This document shows positions 12,427 to 25,700 of a DNA stretch of 64,000 nt, one piece after another (the stretch's first letter is position 1; every line of letters begins with the position of its first letter). Below the pieces are notes generated by a model. The model searched no databases. It worked only from the letters and a program-made list of their open reading frames with translations, and had not been told where the DNA came from. Source of the DNA: Isoetes taiwanensis. Its lineage: Eukaryota; Streptophyta; Lycopodiopsida; Isoetales; Isoetaceae. The position numbers and the translations under genes are program-made. Where the stretch lies: the NCBI GenBank assembly GCA_021234155.1, contig JAJEKV010000095.1, forward strand, positions 3,174,621 to 3,238,620, read 5' to 3'.

Positions 12427-12723
12427 TTGAATCTTGAAAGTATGTTAAAACTTGAGGGATGCATGATCAAAGATCTTGGTCGGTTCCATCGAATGGATGG
12501 AAGACTAAATGTATCGGGTTTATGCACCTCGAGCGAAGTTTCAATCTTCATAGATTACAAAAGATTTGAAAGGTTGCGTGAATATAAAGGTCTTGGTGCG
12601 ACTCCATTTCAAATGGAAGGACTAGATGTATCGGGTTGGGCACCCTTCAATCAAATGCTTTCTAAATATCATAAGCGTTGTATGAATCGAGATCTTAAGA
12701 ATAAACATTTGATAAAATCATGA
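12427..12723 (+). other. Short open frame made of two related halves
   Basis: A 98-codon open frame contains two similar DNA segments, both with the pattern GGTCTTGGT, (A/C)ATGGA(T/A)GG and CTA(A/G)ATGTATCGGGTT. No domain is recognised. It is probably a local duplication inside transposon sequence and not a gene. Confidence 0.35.
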
Positions 12724-15700
12724 AAAAAACATGGATATTTATAATTATTATATTATTACATGGTTTTTATTAATATTTTTATTGTTTACTAGAAAAACAA
12801 CATGAATGACGTCGGAAGGAATTTGAGCGTAAAAGTGAAAGACTTTGAGAAAGTTACATGGCGACTAGCAAGAATGTTACCCCAACAATTGCCACAAATA
12901 GTCAATTAGACCCGGTGGACCTAGTCTTCCTAGAATTTTGGGGTGGTGTGCATGAAATGAATCGTAGATGTATGTACCATAAACATGTTTTGAATGATTA
13001 GTTAACTTTATATCTTGACTATTAGCTTGATTGCCCGGCGTTCTTTGGGCATAGGGTGGAAGCGTAAATGACATAGGAGAGTATATATTATACTCGGCAT
13101 GAATTCATACTTCACAAATTATAGTATTATAGTTTGCAATGAATTCTTACTTCACAAATGGAACCCAATTTCTTGGAGTAAGTAATGTGTTAACATTTTC
13201 TTTCTTTCTTTGTTTGAATCCTTCCACGGTTAGTTGTTATAATTTTGATCAATAGTGGTACATGACCTCATGAGAATCTTTTGAAATATATATTTGCAAA
13301 CCAATGGCGAGCATGATGTGAAAACATTCCCTTGCTAATGTTTATCTGTCATCAAAACTACTTTGCCTTCTTAGATTGCACATGATAGAAGAAAAGAAGA
13401 ATGGAGTTTTAGCCTTCCTTGCAAAGAATAAGGCTACAACAGAATGGGGTGCATTGGAAAAATGATGTTTCTTGTTCTCGAGTTTGAATTTTCATGAGAG
13501 CTCCTCGGGACCATGATGCATAAAAAATCTTCAATAATCAAGCGTAAATTGCATATACAAAGGTTTATATGCGAGACCATGTCCTATCAAATTTGTATCT
13601 GTATACTTAATAATTTGCACGACTCCAATAGTTTCTTTTTCAAATTGAACTTCAAGTCAAATTCTATTTGCACTTTCTAAGTTTTTCTTATTCAATATAG
13701 TGGGTTGTGAAATGCCCAAGGTCATGGATGTGAAACCCGAATTTATTAAAAAGAAAATTGTATCTCCATTTATGCTCTTCGGTATCTTCAAATGGCTATT
13801 TCTTCTTGCATATAGTAGCAACTCAAGCATATAGTGGCAACTCAAAGCATAATTTGACATCAGGCACAACAAAGTACAATTGTTGCCACTATTGTTGCTA
13901 TACTATTCTTTGCATACATTTGCCTTTCTTCTTCAAAAGCTTGGCCACACAAGCTGTGGTGTTTTATAGAAGAAAATAGTTTCCCATTGTATTATGTTTA
14001 GTTGGCAGCTTCTTTAAATAACCGTTTCACCGGGGATCACTTGGTGCATTTTTTAAAGTTCCTACACCTGCAAAACAATGTGGAAGGCGAGAAAATAGAA
14101 CATTCTAGAAATGGTTCTTGTGATTAAGCAGAACCTACTAACTTGCACACATGAGATACAAAGGCATAACTGCCAAGATAAATTATTGTGGAGCCATGTT
14201 TAAATTATCTTTGCTTGGATGTAGAAAATGCAAAAGAATTGTCATTGTGGCATTGCCACCAGCTAATAGCTATTTGATAGAGGAATGTGTAAATGGGGAT
14301 CGAGCATACCTTGAAAGAAAGCTTTTCTTTTGCAAAGAATAAGGCTATAATATAATGGCTGCAATGGCTTCATAAACCGGTTATTTGTGCACATCACGGC
14401 AATCATCTTGTTCCATGATGGCACATCGTGCAAAGGCACGATTTGAAAGCGGCGTCATCCGCCTCTCGTATTTGAGAAACATATCAACTTACAAACTTAA
14501 GACTAATGGCTCAAGCATTATGGTACTTTCATAACATATACATATACATGGATCAGCTTACCATGTAAAGGTGAAGGTCCAATCGCATTCAAGATACAAC
14601 ATGATGTATTGATTACGAGGAAGCTTCAGGAAGACAAAACAGGTCTTTCTATTCATATTGTTGATTCTAAAACCAAAAGACATAAAACTTCGGTCCTCAC
14701 AGCGTGGGGCATACCTAAGCTAAGCAAATTATGACTACCAAAGCTATGAATGGACCAACTCATACACAAAAGATGATAATGGCATAAAAAAAGATGCAAC
14801 ATTTCTGAAAAAATTATTTGCAAAGCGGAAGAAAGCTTATAATTAAAAACATTTTTAAATGTTTCTCTTACGGAACAATGTGGAGAGGCTCGAGGCTCTG
14901 TTTCAAAAGGAAGAGGTGTGCAAACATGAGAAGAAGTATCATTACCTCTGTAAATAGAAGTTCGAGAAAGATGCCTAACATCAACGAAGCTGGGATTCTG
15001 GTTCTTGGGACGACCATCTAGCGAGTTGGACCCACATAAGTTCTTGCGATATCACGGATCATGGAGAAGCATACTTATTGTGTAGCGTGATCAAGGAGAA
15101 GAATACTTATTGTGTAGCATGCTCTGGAACCAAAAAGAAAAAGGTGTACCACGCCCGACTTTTGAGACATTATACGCGCTCTACTCGAGCGGCTTTTGAT
15201 CGATGAAGCGGCTTGAAGGAAAATAGATGTAAATTTGCACATTATCGCGTCAAAATCATATGCTTGTTCTTCAAGACTTTGAACCATGTTCGAGTTTGAA
15301 CTCCAAGATATAGCCACACCCTAGCTGTCGGATTCGAGGAAACAAAAAGCGGCAGCTCTGCTATTACATATGGCGGAAGGATCTTGAAGAGGGGGAGCCG
15401 CGATCTATTTGGGCTCGGGCTTCTTACCGATCTACTAATTTTTCGCCAACATCAACCTCAAAATAAATATCGTCGTTCTTGGCTGACCATCTTTTCGATG
15501 GTGGCCATAGCCCGCGAGAACTTCGAGCTCATGCTTGGAACCCTATAATACATCTTCGTTTTTGCCCAAATTTTGCTTTCGTAGAATGAGGATCAAATAA
15601 TGGTAGAGACCTCGAAGGTCGCGATGGCGCCCTCGCTAACCCTAGCCAAAAAAAACCCAAGTTATTTTTAAGGATATGGCGTGGCATCATCTCCTCCATT

Positions 15701-16632
15701 GGCTTGATCAAATGCGGATCGTCAAATTAAAATTTGGGGTCAACACTTACACAATAACATTATAATATAAGATGTTACTTTTTTTGCGGTTGTACTTGTG
15801 AGGCGGTTATATTGCAATTGTTCGATGTGCAAAGGACAAATAAAGCGGATGAGAAAAGGCGTCCTCGACCATGTTGAAATATGGTGAATGCGGAGCAAAT
15901 CCGGTGCTCGGGCCACATGTGGGGTATTCAGCGAGGTATAATAATACGAATCTTATGAGCGATAATCAACTACTCTCATGTACTTGAATCGATGTCTTAA
16001 CTTAGTTTGCTTGTATTTTGTTAGGAAGAAATTGAGAATGAAGTGAGCTTCGAAGCGATTATATAGATTTTTGGGGTTATGTTGTCATTGGAAGTAGATG
16101 ATGTTGATACTATGAATCGTTCATAGAAAACCCCAAACAAAAGCCATCAACTTCCTCAAAAGGTATCCCATTACATTGATAGAACTTCGTCGTGCAATGG
16201 TGGATTTGCCAAGATTGGAGGAATGACAATGTTCATCAAAATTGGAATGTACTAGATCATGTGAAGAAAATAATCTTCCACCTTCACTAGTCCATTTGGT
16301 CCAGCCCTTCTGAGATAAAGATCGTAAGAAATTCAATGCATGGCCTAGAGGCAAGCCAATTATTTATGGGGGAGCAATTTACATATTGGGGTAGAAGCGA
16401 TTACATGATTAAAATAATTGGTCCCGGTCTTTGGCTTTGGGATTATATATTATGACTAGTGTGAAAGTCAAAGATGAATACAGCCCATTTCCTTTAATGC
16501 CATATGTAGGTCTGAATATAACTTCGGACACTTGGCATAAATTGAGTAAAGCATCGATTGGCGCATGCTCATCTATGGCCTAAATTCAAATGCACGAACA
16601 ATATCAAGCCCGGTGACTCTCACTTAAGCTTC
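12724..16632. other. Transposon interior with no recognised gene
   Basis: About 3.9 kb inside the CACTA-like element. Short frames exist (for example 14,151-14,342 and 14,818-15,021), but no domain could be identified. The stretch 16,100-16,620 may be the upstream coding part of the SET-like fragment (plus strand, several frames), but the similarity is too weak to claim. Confidence 0.4.
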
Positions 16633-16873
16633 ACATATATTGATGGTCGTCCTGGGTTGCATGGAAACCTTCTTGCTTTTATTAATAGCTCTATCGAGAA
16701 TCACTGAAGCTACCAATTGTGAATTTGTCGAGGGCAAACAAAGACCAAGAAGATTTTTTAGCCGTAAAATTGGCCGGAGATATATCATGGTTTATGCTAT
16801 AAAAACTTTGTGTATTGGTGATGAATTGTTCATTGAATATGAATACGGTAGACCAATACAGGAGGTCCTTTGA
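16633..16873 (+). pseudogene. SET-domain-like fragment
   Basis: Two adjacent frames joined by one frameshift near 16,700 resemble the C-terminal half of a SET lysine-methyltransferase domain. The first gives GRPGLHGNLLAFINSS, comparable to the GN..(R/F)(F/I)NHS segment. The second gives EATNCEFVE, then YIMVYAIKTLCIGDELFIEY. This resembles the family pattern of C-x-n-VxAxRDIxxGEELxxDY. The substrate-binding and catalytic features expected are partly visible (ELFIEY in place of ELxxDY). The N-terminal half was not recognised. It sits just before the TNP2 gene, which suggests capture by the CACTA element. It could instead be a chance resemblance in a transposon protein. Confidence 0.5.
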
Positions 16874-17229
16874 TGATGTACTCAAATTACTCATATAATT
16901 TTTGTCGGAATGCACCATTTTTCTTCTTCTTCTTGAATTCTTCTTCTTCTTCTCTTGGAATGAGATTGCACATATTGAAGATAAATGTGTATTATATCTT
17001 CAATATATGCTTTGATTATGACATAAAATTTTATATTTAGATTCGTTATTAAATGCTTAAAATTTAACAAACGGGCTCTCAATGTATGTATCAATCACAT
17101 ATATTTCCGTTTAATCGGCGTGCGCGGGGTAGGCAAGTGGATATAAGACCACATCAAAGCGTCTTGAATTGGCGACATCAAAAGTCATTGCGGATAGCGA
17201 AATTAGAATACATTAAGCGGTATATGGTA

Positions 17230-20200
17230 CAAACATGGGCACAAGCATAATGAAAATTACAATGATGAAGATGAGCGGGAATCACGATGATGAAGATGAT
17301 GACAATGCCCCTATGGGCGACTTCATGGAAGTTGAGGAACCCATATGAGACATGTTAGATGCATTTGGCCCAATCTTCGACAGCGACCTAGATGGCGATA
17401 TAAATACTCCCTAGCGATGGTCATGAAGATCCGCGTTTTATTGGAGGAGGCGCATAAAGCATTATATCAGTGCAAGCATATCTAGATTGGCGACATCTTT
17501 ATTGATATTAAACCTTCAAGCCAAATTCAAATGGAGCAATGCGGTATTACGGCTTTGTTAGAGTAAGTACAATTGCAATCACTTGACTTATTGAATTTGT
17601 AGTTGAATGTATCGTAAAGGTCTATTTTATACGAGGTTATTGCAAGAGAAAATACTCCCACAAAGGGAACACTATGCCCAAAAGTCGCACTAAAATAAAA
17701 AATATATTGGCGACCTCTTGGTTTTAGGCTACCATAAGATTCACGCTTGTCCAAATGATTGCATGGTATATTATCAGGATGACATCTACAAGAACGAGAA
17801 ACATGCCCTAAATGTGGTGCCTCTAGGTACAATCACGGATGCCAAAGGGAAAGATCGTCAGATGAAGGTGGTTCGCTACTTTCCATTGATCCCTCGCATA
17901 AGGCTATTGTTTTGATGTGAATCTCTAACCCAGCTCATGGGTTGGTGTGCGCTAATCGTCAGTGACAATGTACTCAGCGTGGTTAGTGACTGCAAGCAAT
18001 GGAAGCATATTGATGAAACATGGCGGAATTTGGAAGAGACCCGCGAAATCTCAGTTAGGGTTGGTAGCGGATGGGTGTTAATCCTTATGGGCGTCAATCG
18101 GCCAGCGTGGTCAACTTGGCGATGGTGTTGATCAACTATAATTTACCACCGTGGTTACTCATGAAGACTAGCCATTTAATGGTAGTACTATTAGTTCGAG
18201 GACCGAAGAAGCGGGAAAGTCTAGATCCATATCTGAAAATAGTTATTGATGAGCTTTTGACATTGTGGGTGAAGGTATTGAAGTTCACGATGTCTCAAGA
18301 GAACCGTCTTTGAGCGAAGATTTACCTTGAGAGCAATCTTAATGTGGACAACGGCGATTGGCTGGTTTGTATGAACTCTACGGACTCCAATTAATGCGGA
18401 TATGCGGCATGTCACTTGTGTGGGTTTGAGCAGTTGAACTCTCGCGGTCAGCGGCATTGCACAAAAATGTCTATGCAAACTTCAAGAGATATCGCCAATG
18501 GAAAATGTCGACCCCGATCACGTGGGTCCAAAGAGAAAAACATTGCACTGAAGAGCCTCCCAAAAGGTTGACAATGAGAGATTGGGGTAACATGTGGGAT
18601 GCCGCTGAAGGAAATAAGGTTAAGGGAATGAAGTGGAAAGCATCCTTCTTCCTTCTACCCTATTGGACAGAATTGAAGATCCATCATCTTCTTGATCCCA
18701 TGCACATCTTTAAAAGCGTTTGGCGTCTATTTGGAAGCATATCACCGGACGTAAGGACCGAGATCACGCGAGAAGATCTACAAGAAGCTGGATCAAAATC
18801 TAAAGCATGGTTAAATGTCGAAGAAGGAATAAGGCCACAAGTGGATTGGATCGTGCCTAGAAAATGTATGAAACCCGTTCGAGAAGCGATCAAGGCAATA
18901 AAAAGACTCCGACGGGGATATATGCATTCGTTAGCGTAATTGTTTCTCTAGCGAAGGGGAGTTAAGCGGGTTGAAATCTCATGATTGGCATAAGATGTTG
19001 CGGTTTGTTATGCCTATTGTTGTTAGGGTCGCGTCTGCGCCCGTAGACGGTCCACTACATGCAATATGTCTCCTATCGAGTTTTCGAGGTTAAATGCAGT
19101 TTAGAAAACACTTTCGATCTTTGAACTCTCCTTAACTTTTTCTTTCTTAAATGATATTTAGATGGATTACAAGGAAGGAGATCTGCAAACAAATGAAATT
19201 GCGGACATCACGAACTAAGGTCGTTGAGGCATGTTGTATGCTAGAAAGAATTCCCAACAAGTTTTACGGACATACAAACTCACTTACTAGTGCATTTTAG
19301 TGGGCCAGTAGTGCTTGCGAGGCACAACAAATCCTAGATGGATGTTTTTATAGAAGCGGCTTTACGAAGGTCCTCAAGGACTTAGTGCGTCGAGAAGAGC
19401 AAGGCGAGGAGGGTTGCATGGTAGGGGTTGGATTATACGAGAGTCATTATTCTATGTCCAGGAGTTCTTGGCGATCTACACCCCAATGCTCCCGATTATG
19501 GACCCGATGAAGACACTCCAACTATAATTGGAGAAGTTCGAAGGAAGACCACGAGAAGAAATTGTTCACACTAGAAGAGCGAGGCAAAAGTCAATAAGTT
19601 TCTCATCTACAACTCCACTCCCATGGAAAAATGGATAAAAAATATGAGGAAGAAAAAATAAAAGAGATGAGGAGAGAAAGGCGCTATCGACAAAGAATGC
19701 GCAAACAACCACTTCAGGATCATCTAGGGGTCTGCCAAGTGAGATAAACAATAAATGGCTGCTCGAACAACTAGAGATGGCAAAGACAGCGTGTGAACAT
19801 GTTTCTAGCGAAGAATTTGCATATGCTAAAGGCGTGTCACTATTTGTAAGTGCAACTTAATAGCATATAATTCCACGAGTTTCGTTCGTTATTTTGAACA
19901 TTTGTTCCTTTACTTTGTAGTATAATTCATATGCATCAATATGGTCTTACGGTGCTCACTTTCGGCGACAAGTGTGGATCATGGCCGCGCACTTATGATT
20001 GTGGTATATCAGCAAAGTTTAAATGCAGGTTTGCGGTGGTAGTCTGGAACCCAAACCCAATCGAGGGCAATGTTGGAATGGATTGGTACTATAAAGACTA
20101 TCATGGAGGTTGATGTCGGTAGTGCATTCAAAACAATGTTGTTTGATGCGAATGGTTTGATCTTGTGTGTCTTGGTGCTCATGCCACGATCATAATAAAG

Positions 20201-20480
20201 ATGCGAGTGGCTTTTGTATTCACTAGATTCAACTTCGTCGGTATCGTGGTCAAGACACACTTTCGTGAGGGTTGAGCAATGTGAATAAGTATGTTTACTT
20301 GGATGCAATAAAATTTATATATGTCATTAACAAAGGAACTAATGTAATAGAGGTTTTGTAGGTCACCTTCGTTCGGATCCTTTGCAAGATCGGTGGTGGT
20401 TCGTAGTTCCATGTAAAGGCTCGCTCCGCATATTTGAAGGTGAAGAAAGAGATGGCGGTCGAATAGGGAGGTTGGGGGTT
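17230..20480 (+). pseudogene. CACTA transposase (TNP2 family), broken by frameshifts
   Basis: The gene encodes the transposase that cuts and moves CACTA elements. An acidic stretch (about 17,260-17,400) leads to the TNP2 core: LGYHKIHACPNDCMVYY at about 17,720, VVRYFPLIPRIRLLF at about 17,870, then NYNLPPWLLMK and GPKKRES..DPYLKIVIDEL (18,140-18,270). LPYWTELKIHHLLDPMHIFK follows at about 18,655, then GLKSHDWHKMLRFVMPIVVR at 18,970-19,030. After this come a region like the DUF4218 domain (MLERIPNKF..., 19,230-19,460) and one like DUF4216 (FKCRFAVVVWNPNP and DWYYKDYHG, 20,000-20,110, then to about 20,480). At least six frame changes or stops interrupt it. The region is depleted in CAG/CTG, so some breaks may be consensus errors. 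It is probably the mobilising gene of the surrounding element. Confidence 0.88.
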
Positions 20481-22737
20481 GGGGCGGACTATTGTCATGA
20501 TAGAAGACTACCATCGATTGAACCTTCATTACTTTATTATGATTATTATATTTTCTTCCCACATATGAATAAGAAAATACTTTGGCATGCGAATTTGTGT
20601 ATACTACAAACCATATTAGGCAACATTAGTATTGCAACTTGAAGTTATCATAGACATTTATGCCAAGTTAATTGGCATCCTAGTATAGACCTATGGCTTG
20701 CAAGGCGCCCGTCGGGGCAGTTCTACATACTGATTGAGTACCGCTTTTATGTTTAATTAATCATAAAATGTGAAGATTCCCTTCAAAATGCAAGATTCAT
20801 ATACAAAATCATATATGTATTCCTTCAAAATACAAAAGTCATATAAAAACCCATACACAATTCAAATACACAAAACAAAGTGGATGCGGTGCACATCTAG
20901 TGGTATATATCAGCATCGGTGTGATCCACTCAGCGAGGCTCGAAGGTGCTTTCGGCGGTGATTTCCTCCACCCCGTCGAGAACAAGCCTCGAGAAGCATG
21001 GAATCAAGCCCTCGGTGTGGTGTCTGTTTCCCCAAAGGAATTCGTATGCGAGCACTTCCCATGCCACTGGTTGGTGCAGTGCAACTTTTGAAAGTAGGGC
21101 TTGACAAATGTTTCCCTTCCCAAGGCCCTATCCTCTAGCATACGGGCCAAGCACAACGAAGCTCACCATGCATTTCTTGGGCACTTTCGAGCACGGCGTA
21201 TTGAGGAAGGTTCGCCTCCCGATAATCGCGGCGAGGTCTTTCTTACCCTATCCGCGCCGACTTTGTCATGGCTTGCTTGAACTCCGGCCTTTCTTGGGTT
21301 AGGTTTCGTCTCTAGCCACTTTCGATTTGGAAGGCGATTCAGGGTGCTCAGCGGCGCCTACCTACGGCCTGCAGTGCGGCATCAGCGGGCATGCATCGGG
21401 GAAGCGGCCATGGCGGATGTAGGTGAGGAGCTCGAAGCCGGAGGAGGAGGAGGAAAATTTGGAGGCGGGGGCGAGAGGGCCAGGCGGAGAATTTGGAGGA
21501 CTAATAGGGCAATATATATGGCATCTCGGCCTCTGAAAACAAAACAAATTTAAATGCGGCGTCGTTATAGCCCGAAAGCGTCGTTATAGGCGTCGTTAAG
21601 CGACCTTTAAGCGTCGTTAAGCGGCGTCTATCGTCTAAAAGCGGCGTCTCTGTTCTTTAAAGTCATCGGGCGGCTTTCATTTTTCCCATTTCTTTTATGA
21701 TTTGAGTATTGCGAGCGATCCACCGGATCCTAGTTTTTTTCATTCGCGATTATTGTGAGTTTTTTCTTTATTGCTTTTTGGGATACATGGCCATGGAAGG
21801 TATGCTTCGGCCTTGAACCAGATTGGGGAGGAGATGAGGATTCAAGAAGCGAGAGAGATATGGAACTGTCTTCACAAGTAAGGCTACACTCGTAGTTTAT
21901 ACACTTTATTGTATTTTATCTATTTTCTAATCTATAGCTTGGTGTAGGAGCCGTCGAGGGCATGAGAAGGAAGGGAATCCTCAAGTGAACCCCCTCCTCC
22001 CACTTTCGAAGATGAGGACTATGAAACAACGATCCATCGGATGAAAGTGTTAAAGAAGTATGTGATTGGTGAGAAGGCGACCAAATTGCTAGGAACCGAT
22101 TGAGCTGCCTAGCATGATGAGGGTGCTTCTTGAAAAGATGGTCGGGGTTTGGAAGCACCACAGGAAAACGGCATTAACATGATACTAAGCGTCGACATAT
22201 GCATGGTGACGCCCGGACATACTGACATGGAGCTATGGTTCAAAGGGGATGGACAAGTGGAGGACTTCCACGATAGAAACCATAAGCCAAGCTCGGGAGG
22301 AGTATCTTTGAATTGTTCAAGTGATCTTTTGTTCAATAAACCTATGTTTTGTACATTGTTATATTTTCTCTTGGGTACAATCTAGCATTGATACATATGC
22401 ATGAACATGATCCGAAGGATTCTTGAAGATATTTTGCATTCTTACATTTGGATATAAGCCTTCTTGATTCGATTTGCCATTTGAACCTGAGGTTTTCTGC
22501 GACATTTCGACTTGGATTTGGTAGAACCGGCTACGAGATTATTTGTGGTTTTGGACTCTCTGTAGCTCTTACAAATGGGACACTTCCATGTTCTAAATCT
22601 TTCAAATGCACATTCTTAGAAGTTTGTGATGGGCCGGTCGGCTTGGATTTTTCTCAACTTTGGTGATAGAAGCGACCACTAAATTTATGTTTCTTTGTGG
22701 CTTGAAGTCAAGCTGCATCTTCAAATCTTCCAAATCA
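20481..22737. other. CACTA interior with no recognised gene; one motif cluster
   Basis: No recognisable protein. The cluster at 21,553-21,660 repeats GGCGTCGTTAAGCG-type motifs found near both CACTA ends. A possible coding stretch at about 22,010-22,300 could not be assigned to a family. Confidence 0.4.
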
Positions 22738-25700
22738 GCTCGGTTGCCCTGCATAGCGGGCTGCCCAAACGGTTCTAATGCTAACCCTTTGACCTAGACC
22801 TTCTCAAAAATTCGAAAAATTGGGCCGTGTCTTTGGAGATGAATTAGGGATCGGTGGCAAAAATCAGAATTTATTTTAGGTGCAATGCATTAATTATGAA
22901 TTTAATCGTGTGTTGCCCTTTGCAAAGCGCCCCCCGACTTCTAATTGCCACATCGGAGGAGGACGAGTCCAAACTCCGTTCCGTCGGTTCCCCTTGCTAT
23001 GCGTTCTCGTACGCGGCTTTCGACCCGCGTTCCAAGCTACCTTGAGACTAGGACTCGGCCCCAAAGCGTAAACCCTTCTAGAGCACGGCAACTCCACGGG
23101 GGTTTACGTTTGACCCCTCTCCTTGTCGGATTCGGTAGGGACCTAGCGGCGTGTCATGAAGTGGAGTTGGGGGGTGTTGGCCCGGAGGCGGACCCTAAAA
23201 TCCCTCAGGAGGCTGCTTTCCCCAAATTTCCTCTCCCTAAGGCCCAGGGGAAGAGCGGGCAACCTCCCTCTCAGGAACCCGCGATTTGGCTCTGCCAATG
23301 GACTCGAAGCGTTGACATTGCTGCGGAAACCAAGTTCCGTGGCCAAAGAGCCGGGACTTCGGCCCCAAAAAGGTAAACCCTTCTAGAGCACGGCAGCCCA
23401 CGGGGGTTTACGTTTGAGGCCCTCTCCTTGTCGGTCGGTAGGGACTTTGCGCCATGTCTTGAAGTGGAGTTGGGGTGTTGGCCTTGAGGCGGACACTAAA
23501 ATCCCCAGGAAGGCTGCTTGCCCCGAATTTCCTCTCCCCAAGGCCCCGGGGAAGGGCGGGCAACCTCCCCTCCCAGGAACCCTTGATTTGGCTCTGCCAA
23601 TGGACTCGAGAATGCCGACATTGCCACGGGGATCAAGTTAAAGTGGCGAGGAAGACCCGGGACTCGGCCCCAAAGCGTAAACCCTTCTAGAGCACGGCAG
23701 CCCGCGGGGTTTCACGTTTGGAGGCCCTCTCCTTGTCGATTCAGTAGGGACTTTGCGCCATGTCTTGAAGTGGAGTTGGGGTGTTGCCTGAGGCCTTGGA
23801 CACTAAAATCCCTCAGGAAGCTGCTTGCCCCGAATTTCCTCTCCCAAGGCCACGGGGAAGGGCCGGGCAACCCCCCCTCATCCGGAACCAGCGATTTGGC
23901 TCGCCAATGGACTGAGAATCGCAGGCATTGCCACAGGGGATCAAGTTAAAGTGGCGGAGGACCGAGGACTTCGGCCCCCAAAGCGTAAACCCTTCTAGAG
24001 CACGGCAGCCCACGGGGTTCACGTTTGGAGCCCTCTCCTTGTCGACATCAGTAGGGACCTTTGCGCCCGTGTCTTGAAGTGGAGTTGGGGTGTTGGCCTT
24101 GAGGCCGGACCCTAAAATCCCCCTCAGGGCTGCTTGCCCCAAATTTCCTCCCCAAGGCCACGGGGCCGGGGCCAGGCGACCTCCAGCTCTCGGAATGCGA
24201 TCTGACTCTGCCAATGGACTCGAGCGTCGACATTGCCACAGGGACCAAGTTACGTGGCGGAAGACCACCGAACTCAAGAAGCGCCAAAGTAGCTCACTTC
24301 CATCACACTTTCGTAGTCAATTGGCCTAGGATGTGCATGCGGGGATCTTGTCGTGGAGGCGTGAGTGTTTCCTTCTTCGCCAAAACCGGCCACCGTGTAA
24401 CTTGCTCCTAGGGTAATTTCGTCATTTCGGACGATTTGCATAGGGTCTATTTGCCATTCGGAGCATCCCGGTGCGAAACGACAAAGCAGTGTGTGGTTTC
24501 TACAAACCGAGCATCGGGGGGGCCAGCGGTTTGACAAGTTCTCGGACCGATCTGGAATCTTTTGGACCTTCGAAGAGGGGCCCTGAGCGGAGGATCAGCG
24601 GTCGGGATAGGGGCAGGAGCTCGGGAGGGTGGTCATTAAGCGTCGCGCCAGGGGGCCAGGCCGGGGAAAAGCTGCCTGGGGAACTTTTGGATCCGCCTCA
24701 CGGGGTCAGGAACTCTCCCCTCTTGTGGGGGGATCCCTGCAAGGTCCTGGCCTCGTTTGACTTGGGGAAGGGTGCGGCTCGGTTGCCACGCAAGCGGGCT
24801 GCCGGCCGTTCTATCACTAACCCTTTGACCTAGACCTTCTCGAAAATTCCGAAAATTGGGCGTGTCTTTGGGGAGATGAATTAGGGATCCGTGGCAAAAC
24901 CGAATTTATTTTTCGTGCAATGCATTAATTGCGAATTTACAAATGTCTTGCCATTTGCAAAAGCCCAGACTTCTACTTGCCACTCCGGGGAGGAGGAAAG
25001 GCCCAAACTCAGCTCCGTGGGTTCCCCTTGCTCGATTATTCACCGGCTGCGCTTTCGGCCAGTCCCAAGTTACCTTGAGACCGGGACTCGGCCCCAAAGC
25101 GTAAAACCCTTCTAGAGGCACGGCAGCCCACGGGGTTTTCGTTTGAGGCCCCTCTCCTTGTCGGTCGGTCGGGACCTTGCAGGTGTCTTGAAGTGGAGTT
25201 AGGGTGTTGGCCTTGAGTGGCGGACCCTAAAATCCCTCCGGGCTGCTTGCCCCAAATTTCCTCTCCCCAAAGGCCACAGGGGCCGGGCCAGGCGACCTCA
25301 GCTCTCAGGAATCAGCGATCGACTCGCCAATGGACTCGAGCGTCGACATTGCCACAGGGACCAAGTTAGTGGCGAGGACCACCCGAACTCCAAGAGCGCC
25401 AAAGTAGCTCACTTCCATCACACTCGTAGTCAATTGGCCTAGGATGTGCATGCGGGATCTTGTCGTGGAGGCGTGAGTGTTTCCTTCTTCGCTAAAAACC
25501 GGTAGTGTAACTTGCTCCCTAGGGTAATTTCTGCCATTCAGGACGATTTGGCGGGGTCTATTTGTCATTAGAGCATCCCGGTGCGACGACGGCAAAAAGT
25601 CGCGGTTTCTACAAAGGCCGACGCATCGGGGCCATGGCGGTTTGACAAGTTCTCGGACCCGATCTGGAATCTTTTGGACCTTCGAAGAGGGGCCCCTGAG

